From Diadema setosum (lineage: Eukaryota > Echinodermata > Echinoidea > Diadematoida > Diadematidae), in contig CM067059.1 of the NCBI GenBank assembly GCA_033980235.1, positions 15,138,100-15,202,099 on the forward strand: a stretch of 64,000 bases of DNA, written 5' to 3'. The translations under genes were made by a program, and so were the position numbers. Positions 11,617-23,764 of the stretch are shown one piece after another; position 1 is the stretch's first letter; each line of letters begins with the position of its first letter. Below the pieces are notes generated by a model. It had not been told where the DNA came from and ran no database searches. It saw only the letters and a list, made by a program, of their open reading frames with translations.

Positions 11617-12301
11617 GTATGGCACGGATGTTTTATGGAGGAAGAGAAGGAGGGGGAGGAGTAACAAAGAATCTTTTCATGTAGCAAAAAAAAAAAAAAT
11701 CCTTTTTCATCCAGTCTTTAGGATCTAGAACCTCTTAGTATGAAATAATGTCATGTTATTTTCATTCTCTTAACACATTTTGGGTAATTTTTTTTTTCCC
11801 AATAAGATTGATGATAATTGATTAGTATTGCAGTCAGGATGTTAAATATGACATCTTTGAAGGAATATGCATTGATGTTATTTCAAACGCTTTGATTATT
11901 GTAGTTTAAGATAATTTTGCATTCAATGCACGGATGTGATTATACAGAATTAATGGAATGTTTATTTTTGTTGTAATTGTTTTTCATTATTTGTATGATT
12001 ATTTACATCTTTAAACAAAATCCAAAGGAAGAATGAATGTGCTGTCGAACTGATCTGATTGCTGTTTCACAGGTTTTCCATTTAATTTCTGTTCAATTTC
12101 TCATTGCCATTGGTGTCACATGTAGATAGGATGCCTTGTAATTTCAGCCGATTTATATTGTTGGAAAACACTACATAATCATTTTCATCAACTGTCAAAC
12201 AGTAATAAATGTTAGCACTGGCAGATAATATCAGTTCCTGAGACGTTGTGAGAGAAGATAACACAGTGTTTTCTGGCCTGTTTTGTCTTGTGTTTTTCAA
12301 G

Positions 12302-12497
12302 GGGCCCATCTGGTGTGAGGGCCCAAGCACTTGATGTGAATGGCAACCTTGTGGATGACTTTGTCTTCGACGTAGGGAGAGGCGATATAGGGGGCCGGGT
12401 GCTGCACGTCCGGAATGCTCCTTCTCCCGCGGCAACATCTTCGCTGGCTATTGCGAAGATGGTGGTAGACAAAGTACAAAGTACTTTCACTTTGTAG
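12302..12497 (+). CDS. L2HGDH: L2HGDH terminal exon with stop
   Basis: The last exon starts after TTTTTCAAG, encodes [31 protein letters not shown] and [19 protein letters not shown], and stops at TAG 12495-12497. The [16 protein letters not shown] tail is the conserved C-terminus that closes the FAD site. The gene spans at least 6.8 kb here, with no frameshift or internal stop, so it looks functional. I saw no clear AATAAA close downstream. Confidence 0.95.
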
Positions 12498-13059
12498 TGA
12501 AGATGTCGAGCGGTGTCAAGTTAAAGGTCAACTCATCTTGCTCTGGGACTAGCTTTTGAACCATAGAGGGCAGCAATGCCATGACCCATATAGACATATA
12601 TGACACACATTTATTTTTTTATCAAACATGCATAGCATATATAGATATATGGAATGAATGCTTTGACATATGAAAGAGATTTTCATTATGTACATTGGCA
12701 TGATGTGTCTGAAAGGACTCATATTGAGTTTTATAAAATGGAGTTTCAGGATGGCCTCTTTGAGAGTTTAATTAAAGGCTGACAGATTATTGTGCTTTCT
12801 GCACCGTATATGAAATGCCACCGTGTCTGTATGTGAGCCTCTCAGAACAAATTCATTATCTCCTTTTGAAGGAATTCAGCCATATAGTTGACTATGTGAA
12901 CCTGAAATCTTTTTGCACTCTTGTACGAATTATGCTTCTTTTTTCTTATTTTTGCTGAAAATGTGAACTTCAAGAGTGCAGACATTCATTATGATAAGGA
13001 TTGACAATAAGTCCCTTTGGCAAATTCCACACAGATATACGATATAGCAAGCATTTTGT
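12498..13059. other. 3' flank of L2HGDH, no gene seen
   Basis: Probably holds the L2HGDH 3' UTR. Repeated TATAGATATATG at about 12590 and 12640. Confidence 0.5.
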
Positions 13060-14061
13060 TATGCCTCCGCAACGAAGTGGCCGGAGGCATTATGTTTTCG
13101 GGTCGTCCGCCGTCCGTACGTCCGTACGTCCGTCCGTCCCGTTTTGTTTTTGTCGATATCTCAAGAACCGTGTGGTGGTTTTACATCAAACTTGGTATGA
13201 GGGTATATCCTTGGGGGATAATACTTTGTGTGAATTTTAGGGTCACAGGGTCAAACGTCAAAGGTCACAGGTTATTTTGTGGAAAAAAAAATTGAAATTT
13301 CATGTTTTTCTCCATATCTCGCAAATGGTTCAAGGTATCTTCATGGAACTTAGTATATATGCTTGTACCGACGGGCAGTGATTATCTAGGGAAGTTGGGG
13401 GTCATGGGTCAAAGGTCAAGGGGGTCAAAGGTCAAGGTCAACTCCTCAAAATAGCACTACTTTCTTTAAAATGCAATATGCCTGAAGGGTTGTTTTTTTT
13501 TAACTTGATGTATGGCATGTATTACCCAATATATATTTTTGGGGAATTGCCAAAAGGTCAAAAGGTAAAAGGTCAAGTGAAAGTGCTAAATTGCACTTTT
13601 TTCCTCCATATCTCGAAAGTAACTCAAGGTATCATCATGAAACTTACATATTTATGCATGTTCTACCTTACAGTGATTCTCTATGGAACTGTGAGGTCAA
13701 AGGTCAAATGAAAGGTTTAGATAATGCTATTTTCCCATTTGATACTGAAATTATACTTTTTCTCAATACCTTGAAAATTACTCAATGCATAAACTTGTAA
13801 AAGGGTCAAAAGTCAAGTAAAAATCATCAGTTCCCCAAATACCTGCTCTCTGACATTTTAATCATTCATCCAATTGAACCTAGGTTTAGGAAAGTGAACA
13901 TTCAGCACATTTGTGTCAAACCTGTCATTTCAATATTTTGCCAATTGTGTGAAACTGTCATCACACATTGTCAAGACATTGTCAAGACATTGTACTATAC
14001 TATATTAGGAGAACCATGCATTATGGCGGAGGCATATCAGTCGCCGTAGCGATATATCTAG
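13060..14061 (+). mobile_element. Helentron-like non-autonomous element (HINE), copy 1
   Basis: The 5' end TTATGCCTCCGCAACGAAGT folds into a terminal hairpin (ATGCCTCCG ... CGGAGGCAT). The 3' end carries a GTCGC/GCGA hairpin a few bases before a terminal CTAG. Subterminal hairpin plus CTRR terminus is the Helitron-superfamily signature; an internal 5' inverted repeat and insertion between T residues suit Helentrons. The core contains many GGTCAAAGGTCA units and (CGTC)n. No Rep/helicase ORF, so it is non-autonomous. Related copies are at 30481-31012 (truncated), 37116-38464 and 57753-58906. Confidence 0.75.
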
Positions 14062-14772
14062 TTGAAAATTATCTTTCAGTGTTTGGAGGCTGGCCATTTA
14101 TGGTGAGAGTATAATCTGCTTATGGCTGTTTTGTGTTAGCTGTATCGCCAATTTGAAGCTCTGAGACAGAGCCATGTAATCTTTGGATTTTTGTGCCTGT
14201 ACACTAAAGGGTGCTGGGCTAGAGGTAATATGTTTTGGGTATTTCTGTCCCGTCCTGCAGCTGGTAGTAAGGAACTTTCACAAGCACGACGTGGCCACTA
14301 GTTGAGCTTTGAAATTTGCTTCTGGGCATGCTCAAATCTGAAAAACCTCCCGTCCTGGGGAAAACAGGAACAGTTCTCAACCAAAATAGTGTCCAGTCCC
14401 AATGTTGGGCACAATTGAACAGCCAGCCAATCAGCGATCTTGTCATGCGTGTTGGTCATACACCATGTGATGGTTTACATTTTACACATCACCCAAAATC
14501 ACTATGTCTGCTTCCACACAGAAAATAGTGACTGATTAGAAATGGGGGCGGGAGTCCGAGTGCGGGGACTGTCACAGCTGATTGCTTCCGCGTCCTCTCG
14601 GTCTTGCAGTCGTGTAGTGAAAGTTCCCTCCTAACATTCAAAGAAGACTGCTCTTTGAAATTTCTTGTTGCCTGGGCCAGGTAATGCTGCAATAGGTGTA
14701 GTTGTGCTGAGTAGATTTTTGATGGAATCTCTCAAGGTCAAAGGTCTGTGAATTCTGGCCAGAGAAGGCAAT

Positions 14773-15552
14773 TTAACCCTAAAAGGGCCGGGGGGGGGGG
14801 GGGGGATCTGCCCCCCCCCCCTCGACGTTTCGCGCTATAATTCTGTTACGCGAGAAGGCCTCGTCGCGAGGCTTCTTGACTTTGTTTGTTCAAGTCTCGC
14901 GCAACTTTTGAGACCAAATTTGCGACGTCTGCGCGTACTTTTGCGAAGCCACGCCCATTTTTGTAACGGAATGTCGCCCCAAAACGGGCACAATTTTGTG
15001 ATTTTGTGTACATTTCCTATGGAAAACAGTGCTCTGTCGTGAAAGTCATAAAAACCTGATCATTTTTACAATTAATCACTTTCATTGATTAGTTTTGTGC
15101 TAATTATGGTAGAAAAGTGGTCAGTGACAATTTCCGATGAAAAAACAAAGAAAAAAACAAAAGTTGAAAAACAAAGAAATACATAAGAAATTCTGAAAAC
15201 AATAAAATACATAAGAATTGAAATGAATTTTGGAAGTTTTTGTGATGTACACTCGTTGAAGATGCTGCAACAGATTTACAGACCAAAAATTAGACTCTCA
15301 ATGCTTTTAATTAGGCTAAAATATCTTGAGCTTAATTTGCATAATTAATTAATTAAAATTAGAAATTGATTGTTTCAAAAAATCTTATGACACAATCTTG
15401 TAGATTATGACGCAGGTCTCACGCATGCAAAATTTCATCGCGATCGCGCCACCGATTGGCCGAGATCTCGGGGGGGGGGGGGGGGGGGGGGGGCGGAATC
15501 CATCCCCCCCGGCCTGAGCATAGCCAAAAAAGCCCGGCCCCTTTAGGGTTAA
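14773..15552 (+). mobile_element. TTAA-flanked piggyBac-like MITE, copy 1
   Basis: It begins TTAACCCTAAAAGGGCCGGG and ends CGGCCCCTTTAGGGTTAA, giving a TTAA target duplication and CCCTAAA ends typical of piggyBac-type elements. Poly-G/C blocks lie just inside both ends. The interior is AT-rich with no transposase frame. A second copy in opposite orientation is at 18504-19275. Confidence 0.82.
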
Positions 15553-16197
15553 GCTAAAACATTATTTAGGAATTTCCAATGGCAATATGAATTTAGTAAC
15601 AAGAGTAGAAATAGACAATTATTTCAATTAATGAAATATTTTTGCGTGATCAATGTCACTGTTTGCTGAAAAATGTCTATTTCAAGTTTTAGCTTGAGCT
15701 AGGAATGTTCAATAGTACAATTTTCTGCAAAAGAAGTACAGAAAACAAAAAGTAACCTGAATTAACAGGACATTAAGGTCAAAGGTCATTAATTCCACTA
15801 GGAATAAGTTTAATAATGGGGAAATAATTCTTTTGTGTAGACGGGTCAATCCTTTGTCAGTGTTCAAAATGAATGAGCATCATTAGAATATATGATAGAT
15901 GAAGGGCAATAAACTTCCAGAGATATAGTGCTTGGGTGAAAATCAGAGGCAGCCCACTTGGATTGCTCTAAATTTTGTGAATAGTTTTTTAACTTATAAT
16001 TTCTATTTTCTAAATCAAGAAGAGTGTAGCAAATACTATATGAGACTTCATCACTTGCACATATTTCTCTAGCACTAATGATACATCTCAGTGGGAGCAT
16101 AGACCTTTTCAGCTTTAGTTTAGATTTTGTGTATAGTCTTTAATAGTATGATATTTTTTTACACGAAGTGTGAAAATGAAAGATCAGTGTGCCAAGT

Positions 16198-16397
16198 ACT
16201 GTAAAACCAGAAGCATTCGCGGCATGAAATTTTCGCAAATTGCCAAACATGAAAAAATTACAAGTTTACTACATGCAGTTACATGTGCTGGATTGTGTAG
16301 GTGAAAAATTTTGTTTGCATTTTACTTTCACTAATCATGGCTGTTTGTTTAAATTTGCAAGGGTTTCATGCATGCGAGAAAATTCTGGTTTTACAGT
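16198..16397. mobile_element. Hairpin MITE, ACTGTAAAACCAGAA ends
   Basis: ACTGTAAAACCAGAA at the left pairs with TTCTGGTTTTACAGT at the right. It abuts directly the different MITE at 16398-16588, whose ends also start CTGTAAAA. Confidence 0.85.
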
Positions 16398-16588
16398 CCT
16401 GTAAAAGTGGATATTTTCGCGCGACTAATTTTTCGTGTTTGGCTGTGTAAGAAGAGTTTCGCGTGTTTCATAATGCATAGGAACAAATGGCAAGCAAAAA
16501 TATTGGCGTGCTTATATTTTCGCGCTAGTTTCTGGTTGTGCGACATGCGTGAAAATTTCATCACCGTGAAAATGTCCACTTTTACAGT
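16398..16588. mobile_element. Hairpin MITE, CTGTAAAAGTGGA ends
   Basis: CCTGTAAAAGTGGATATTTT at the left and AAAATGTCCACTTTTACAGT at the right enclose TTTTCGCGCG-rich sequence. Same family as 6203-6398. Confidence 0.85.
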
Positions 16589-18503
16589 AATCAGTTTGTA
16601 TTCATTGTTGATAGTCTTCCTAACACAGCCTGCATGTGTCAAAATAGTGTTTTAATCAAATGCTAGTTTACTATAGGAACCTTTTTTTTTTAATGATGAT
16701 TATCCTTGTGTATATTTTATATGTTTTTATTTAATACTCTGCCATATAAACTAATGAAATTTCCTCTAGCATGTCTTTCTATCTACAATTAGGCACGTGA
16801 ATGAGAATGGCAGATCGATTCATATTTGTGTCATGAACTGTCATCAATACTTTGGAAGAGTTCCAGTTCATTGTCTGTGTATTTTATTATTGAAACAAAA
16901 TAGAGGAAACTGGAAACCGTGATTTCCCTTATTTTCACAGGGATGTGGGTTGCGATCTGGTCATAGTTTTATTGGGCAACTTACTGCCATTATGTTGTTA
17001 CGCACACTGCCATATCTGAGCGTCTGGTGAGCATTTCCAAGATTTCTACCTCTGTGCTGTAAATTAATAAGTGGGACGGTTTTATCCCACTTCAGCTTCA
17101 TGAAGTGAATTTCCATGCCCTCGATCATTGAGCTTAGATCCACGACATCCCTGCATCGGGTTTTTGTTGAGCGACAGTGGTTCCATGCTCAAGAGATTCC
17201 TCCATTTACGTCTGATTGGTGAACTCAAGCAACATGTCCATAGGCTTGTGCAATGCATCTACTGCTGTTGTATGGTTGACTACGCTATAGATCATTACCA
17301 AAGAAAAAAAAGAAGGATAAAATGGATGTGGGAATTGATTTGCAATGAGACATTTGATACCAATACGTACAGGAAACGTTTAGCTCTTTTATTAAACCAG
17401 AGTTTTCGATCATATTGTACAAGTATACATGCAGTGGTAGAGTCAAGAATGCATTTGTGCTTTTGAAAAAGATGTTCCCATGTGTTTGAAAGTTAAACTA
17501 TGCAAAAAGGAATCAAATGCCCATTTCAAATTTCACTGTTTATACCAGATTTTTACCAGTTCACAGCTCTCCATACTTACCTATACTTTCTTTGCCAAAT
17601 TTGCAGCTCTCCATACCACAATATACTTCTGTGCCACATTTTACAGCTCACCATAGCACCTGTAATATACACATATGTACAAATGAGCACACATTCATAC
17701 ATACATGCATGCATGCATACGTACAGTACATACACTCATACATATGGGTTGTACAAACATGTACCTTCAATGCAAACATTGATACAATGAACGCTATGTA
17801 ACTTCACACAGCAAATTCCTTGTCATAAATGAATCAAACTTCCCTGATCTAAGCACCAAGCTTTCACTGTGTTCTGTGCATGCATAAATGTACATGTTGA
17901 GCTTGGGGATCAAAAGAAACAAAAGGATGAAATGGGAACAAAGGGGGAAAAGTAAATGTGATGTCCATGAGTAGCAAGTACACTTTTCTCTTTGGTTCAG
18001 CAGCATTATAGATTTATGTCATAAAATGAAAATGATTTTGTGACGTGGCTCTAGACATTAGAAGAAGCCATGTCATCTTTTGCTTGACAATACTGTCAGT
18101 TGTATACAACTTCAGGACTTTGTGAGATTTCATCGCAATCCCTATGTAAGCTAGCTCCTTCTAAGTGAACATTAGTCTTATGAGTAAAGAAAACATTGGT
18201 AGTTTCACCAGAAAGACATTCATGTTTACCAACATTTAAGGACAAGGCCACCATCATAGACTCATGGATTGAGTGAATGCAGCAGTATTAGTTTGGGGAA
18301 AATTGGACAATCTCTTCTAAAGTTATGAATTTTTAAAATTTCTTCCCAGTCACTGCTGGATGAGAAGACTACTACAGTTTGCGATGTCACACGTATAGAA
18401 CAATATAAGGAAAACAAAGGAAATTCACCAAAGTTCCACTTTCTCGCATAATAAAAGAAACCTTGACTTGCCTCTTTCAAAAATCAGGGGAATAATATCA
18501 CCC
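16589..18503. other. No gene seen
   Basis: The ORF at 17128-17466 (112 codons) has no recognisable domain and no splice or promoter context. Short (CATA)n-like tracts at 17690-17740. Confidence 0.5.
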
Positions 18504-19275
18504 TTAACCCTAAAGGGGCCGGGCTTTTTTGGCTATGCTCAGACCGGGGGGGGGGCAGATTCCGCCCCCCCCCCCGAGATCTCGGCCATCGGTGGTGCGA
18601 TCGCGATGAAATTTTGCATGCGTGAGACCCGCGTCATAATCTACAAGATTGTGTTATAAGATTTTTTGAAACAATCAATTTCAAATTTTAATTAATTAAT
18701 TATGCAAATTAAGCTCAAGGTGATATTTTAGCTTAATTAAAAGCATTGAGAGTCTAATTTTTGATCTGTAAATCTGTTTTAGCATATTCAACAATTGTAC
18801 ATCACAAAAACTTCCAAAACTCATTTCAATTCTTATGTATTGTATTGTTTTCAGAATTTCTTATGTATTTCTTTGTTTTTCAACTTTTGTTTTTTCTTTG
18901 TTTTTTCATTGGAAATTGTCACTGACCACTTTTCTACCATAATTAGCACAAAATTAATCAATGAAAGTGATTAATTGTAAAAATAATCAGGTTTTTATGC
19001 CTTTCATGACAGAGCACTGTTTTCCATAGGAAATGTACACAAAATCACAAAATTGTGCCCGTTTTGGAGCGACATTCCATTACAAAAATGGACGTGGCTT
19101 CGCAAAAGTATGCGCGGACGTTGCAAATTTGGTCTAAAAAGTTGCGCGAGACTTGAACGAAGAAAGTCAAGAAGCCTCGCGATGAGGCCTTCTCGCGTTA
19201 CAGAATTATAGCGCGAAACGTCGAGGGGGGGGCGGATTCCGCCCCCCCCCCCCCCCCCGGCCCTTTTAGGGTTAA
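18504..19275 (-). mobile_element. TTAA-flanked piggyBac-like MITE, copy 2 (inverted)
   Basis: TTAACCCTAAAGGGGCCGGG ... GGCCCTTTTAGGGTTAA, a close relative of the copy at 14773-15552 in opposite orientation. Internal landmarks (GCGATCGCGATGAAATTTTG, AATTAATTAATTATGCAAAT) appear in reverse order. Confidence 0.82.
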
Positions 19276-20244
19276 CATACATCAGGGACAAGTCAAGGAA
19301 ATGCGTGCTTTTTTCCCCCAAAAAAATTGTGAAATTCTCTTTATATTTTCCTTATATCGTTCTACACATGTGACATCATACATTGTAGTAGTTTTCTCAT
19401 CCAGCAGTGACTGCGCAGATACTTTAAAAATTCATAACTTTTAAACGGATTGTTCGATTTCCCCAAACTTTCACTGATGTGTTCTACTAGTATGGCTGCA
19501 TTCACTAAATTCACATGTATAGGGAAGTATACTTGTCCTTTATTAGCAGTGGATAGCTACTGCCTATTGCATACACTTGAATACGTTATGAGTTGGCAGC
19601 ATGTTTCAGACAAATAGGGCTGACTTTGTACTGAAAGAGCTCCTGACCTTTAATAGAAAAAAATATATATATATATATTTCTTTGATTCCTACTCTTACT
19701 CCATTCTTTCTGAACTTTCCTGCAGACATGTTTGTCCCACCTAATATCTCAAATAATGAATTTTTACTGATAATTTTGTGCAGAACTATCATGTATGCAG
19801 TGTGTGATTAGTGTAAATACTGTACTGACAATTTGGGATCATATGTGCACTGAACTTGCATATTATAACGATGTCTATGAATGTACAATTTATGTCAATC
19901 ATGTGTGTTGTCTTTCAGTACTTTTGTGTGACTTTTTTTTTTTCATATCTAGCTATTTAATTAATATGCCTGTGGTGTCTACGATACATAGATGGCATGC
20001 TGTCTAATGTTACAGGATTGAAACTGAAAAGAAGTTAGGAGCATCAAGAAAAGTTAGTGACACCTGTGTGGTTGAGATAACTCAAAGGGTTCGTTCAGCT
20101 GTCATTCTACATTTCAAGCACTTTTCTTTATGACTCTAGACATTGTATGTAAAAAATTTTAGATCTGTACCTTATCTCCTTAATAATCAACAGCCTCTCC
20201 TAGTACTTTATAGTTTACTGTCCTAAGCTTCTCACATACTGGTA
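19276..20244. other. No gene seen
   Basis: AT-rich. Segments at about 18290-18370 and 19340-19460 (GCAGTGACTG, CTACTACA/TGTAGTAG, GACATC, TTTCCTTATAT) are mutually inverted, so the piggyBac-like copy at 18504 seems inserted between arms of an older foldback. Confidence 0.45.
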
Positions 20245-20438
20245 CAGTGCAATCCCATTGTAACGAATACGGTTATAACGAAATTCCGGTTACAACTAAA
20301 GTAAAAATTCAGGCCGCAACATTCCCCACTCTATGTATTTTTATTGTTTACACTGTATTTGTTCGGTTGTAACGAAATTTCAGTATAACGAAAGGAGACT
20401 GCCGGTCCCGAGGACTTCATTCTAACGGGAGTCCACTT
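20245..20438 (+). mobile_element. Pogo/Tigger-like short element
   Basis: CAGTGCAATCCCATTGTAAC with GAATACGGTTATAACGAAAT inside, and an inverted partner GTTAGAATGAAG/AGTGGACTCCC at the right, flanked by TA on both sides. The CAGTG...TTATAACGAA terminal style is that of pogo/Tigger Tc1-mariner elements. No transposase. Confidence 0.65.
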
Positions 20439-20704
20439 TATGTAATGCACATCCTTTGAATTCTGCCAACACAACTGAACACCAATAGTGGGGATAGTTT
20501 TTACAGATCTATAGAAGCTGTACAGTTTGGTGTTACGGTAATGACAGCTGGACCAAGTTCTTGAAGATTGGCAGAAGTAATACAATGTGATCTGATCATG
20601 AAGGATAATTTCAAAGACCCTAGAGCGTGGGTATTCATGGAGTGGGAAGGCTGACCACACACCACCACAGAATCTTGAGTGGAGTCGACCGTTACCATTG
20701 AGCG

Positions 20705-20905
20705 TTAGTTTGCAGACACAAACCCTTGTTGGTCGTATAGGAGTCTGCATGCGCCAAGACTAATACACGCACCACTACACTGCAGCCTCTCCCTTGTTGG
20801 GAGAAGCTTCAACACAGGGCCTATGGGACAGTGCCAAAGTGGTGCATGTAGTAGTCTTGGCGCAGACTCCTTTACGACCAACAAGGGTTTGTGCCTGCAA
20901 ACTAA
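20705..20905. mobile_element. Foldback MITE, near-perfect 70-bp arms
   Basis: TTAGTTTGCAGACACAAACC pairs with GGTTTGTGCCTGCAAACTAA, and pairing continues through TTGGTCGTATAGGAGTCTGC and GCGCCAAGACTA. Only about 60 bases in the middle are unpaired. The arms' similarity suggests recent activity. Confidence 0.9.
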
Positions 20906-21043
20906 TTGAGCGTATGCTGTGATGCGTTTATACGTATTTGCTCGCCAGTACTATTTGTGGTGTTCAGATGTGCCCCCCCACCCCGGTGGGCAGCGAATGA
21001 ATGGGACCATCCATCCATCCATGAATCCCCACACTACCAGGCT

Positions 21044-21370
21044 GGGCCCTGTTTCATAAAGCTGTTCGTAAAGTTACGCATGACTTTACGAATGACTGGA
21101 ATATGAAGTGTCATAATGTGTGTCATTTTTTCCCCTTATGTTTTACCAAAGTACGACTGTATGTCAATACATGTATTTCATCTGTATTGGGGCAAAAATA
21201 CACTTTCAACTAAAAACGTGTGATGACGTGTAAGAATAATCATCATCTGCAAATTTCAACTTTAGCTATTGAAATTAACAATGGTTAGGAAACCCACTTG
21301 GCTTGCCATATTCAAGTTCGTAAAGTCGTGTGTAACTTTACGAACAGCTTTAAGAAACAGGGCTCGGGCC
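21044..21370. mobile_element. Hairpin MITE, GGGCCCTGTTTCATAAAG ends
   Basis: GGGCCCTGTTTCATAAAGCT plus GTTCGTAAAGTTACG at the left; CGTAACTTTACGAACAGCTT-like sequence and GAAACAGGGCTCGGGCC at the right. The 31410-31535 element has the same terminal GGGCCC...TTTCAT style. Confidence 0.8.
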
Positions 21371-22177
21371 TTTACTCCTCTGCTACCTCAACTTCCTGTG
21401 GCCACCCTCATATGAGTACATGCACAAGTGTGTATATGTGTAAGTGGGGGGAAATGTTTTGTGTGGTTATGTGAAATGTGTGACTGCCTTTTTCCTATCA
21501 TCACAGTATCACCCTACTATGCATTTACCAAGACATCTCTTATAATAGAGTAGTGTGAAATCAACCATTTTCTGCAGCAAGCAGAAGTGGATATTTCAAG
21601 AAACCACAAGATGCTGAAGGGTTAAAGTCCTTGAAAGCACATTTGTAAAATTTCTTCCATTAATCATTGATATACAAGAGGCTGTCTGTACTCGTGTACA
21701 GTGTGCATAGAAAAAAAAAACGGTAGTCCAACTTCGGAGGGCTTCAATTTCATAACTGTCACCTATGGAGAGCGCAATGTTGGTTGTGAGGAAAGGGGAA
21801 CTCTTCTTTCTATTGATACCTAATTATGTTGACAAATGTCATGCATGACTGAGCATATGAACTTTAATGACAATGATAAATTGCATTTTTTCCAATTTGA
21901 GTGTTATTGTGAAGGAACAATGAATGTCTCAATGAAAGGATGAGATCCATCAATGAAATTGGTCATTTTTGCAGGTTTGTGGTTTTAGGGTTTCTCCTAA
22001 CATTTTATGGTCCATAATCTTTAACATGCTCACGTTGTCGATGACTTTGTCACTCCCACAAAGGCTAACCTATTTTCCATTTTACTCTCTTCATATTCAA
22101 GACACGATTTGTTGCTGCGAGCTACGTGTTGAATCTGAACAGAGAAAAATGGACTGTGCGTGTTGGCCTTTGTGGGA

Positions 22178-22205
22178 GTGACCTTTTTTTTTTTTTTTTT
22201 TTTTG
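22178..22205 (+). repeat. Poly-T tract
   Basis: About 23 consecutive T after GTGGGAGTGACC. The sequence immediately upstream (CACTCCCACAAAGGC ... GTTGGCCTTTGTGGGAGTG, 22049-22181) is an inverted repeat of about 17 bp spaced by about 95 bases, perhaps another small MITE. Confidence 0.6.
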
Positions 22206-22976
22206 ATATGCACTGTATAAGACTTTAAAGGGAGATAATGCAGATATGTGGACTCATGACTCGATGTTCAACCATTGTAATTCTTTATGGAATCACTGTT
22301 TGCAAAATTAATCATCTTGTGGTATGTGTGGGTTTATTGTCTTATACACTATATAAATGTATCAATAATGCAGTGAACTGATCAAAGGTAGAAAAGCAGT
22401 GGCTTTCTTGATGTCAAAAGAGCCTTCTGGTTTCTTTCTTTTTTTTTTTTCTTGCCCATCTTCATCTCCTCTTCTCATACTTTGTCTTTGTAATATTAAT
22501 ATCCTTTGTAATATCTTTATTCCCCATCCCAAGCCAATCTCTGCCGAATTGGGTTGAAATTTATTGGAGTGAAACAGGACCATTATTTCACCCACCATAT
22601 TGCAGGCTAGGTGGCATGCTGATGGGATAAAGAAAGTATTCATTCTGCTGTATAATGCTCTCGAAATGAAAACTTTGGTGTGTGAGCAAACGTGATTGTT
22701 TACAAGGGATTACTGTTGTTTTGTGTGTATATGACATAACCTGTTTGTTTTTTGTTGATGCTGGGGGAAAATAAACTAACATGTCCACGGATACCTTTGA
22801 TTACCCACTTCTTTGTTCTGTCACTTCCTTGTCAACAGTGATGTAGCCACAGGTGCCATTCAATTGGACATCTACTACAGTACCGTTACCATGTTCATAT
22901 CTTGATGAGATAGTAAATGTTCAAAACACCTGTACATTTAATAAGAAGACATGTATGTCATGTGTAATATCATTCC

Positions 22977-23035
22977 TCCTCTCTCTCTCTCTCTCTGTCA
23001 ACATTTATGAATCTACATAGCTCTATATATATAAT

Positions 23036-23067
<32 letters not shown>

Positions 23068-23091
23068 ACACACATACACACACACACACTA
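22977..23091 (+). repeat. (CT)n-(TA)n-(CA)n compound microsatellite
   Basis: CTCTCTCTCTCT, TATATATATATATATA and CACACACACACA tracts lie within about 115 bases. Confidence 0.95.
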
Positions 23092-23380
23092 TTATGCAGC
23101 GCTCAATGTCCAAAAGGCAAAGCAAATGATAACTTCTACATCTGTACCACAAAAGAAGACGACAATGGTTTATCGGTACTTTATTGCAATGAAGTATTGA
23201 TGAACCATTAGTCCTCTCTTATGTACATTGATAAACCCCTCAATACAAGTCCTGCAATTCCAGTTTGATGTATCACATTTCTCGTACAACCTCATCATTT
23301 CATTCAAATGTAAAATCATGAGCCTGATTAATTTTCTTTACAACTCGCTTGTTTACATTATGCATTCATGGCGGAGCTTG

Positions 23381-23764
23381 AAGGGATGGTACAGTATTGG
23401 TGGAGATGAGAATTGGGCTTTTAACTTTTTGCGCGATACCAAGAAAACACTTATGATATAGTACAAAGCATACCATTTTAAGAGGAATTCAAAGTTTATT
23501 TGATGAAAATCGGGTTTGGAATGACTGAAATATCCAAAAACAAAGTAAAACAAAGCGATCGTAATAAAGTGTGGGCCCCACACTTTATTAGAATCGCTCT
23601 ATTTTGGATATCTCGGTCATTTCAAAACCAATTTTCAACAAATAAACTTTTAATTCCTCATAGAATTACATGCTCTTTCATATTTCATAAGAGGTTTCTC
23701 ATTATCTCACCAAAAATGTTAGAAACCTGAAATTAGGTCTCGACCAAAACTATATGATCCCTTT
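23381..23764. mobile_element. Long-inverted-repeat MITE, second copy
   Basis: AAGGGATGGTACAGTATTGG at the left. The right end is diverged (ACCAAAACTATATGATCCCTT), and the central palindrome GCGATCGTAATAAAGTG/CACTTTATTAGAATCGC is preserved. Family of 9740-10115. Confidence 0.85.

Noticed and set aside
12082..12490. Minus-strand ORFs opposite the last L2HGDH exon
   Set aside because: Shadows of the conserved plus-strand exon, which has correct splice sites and family motifs.
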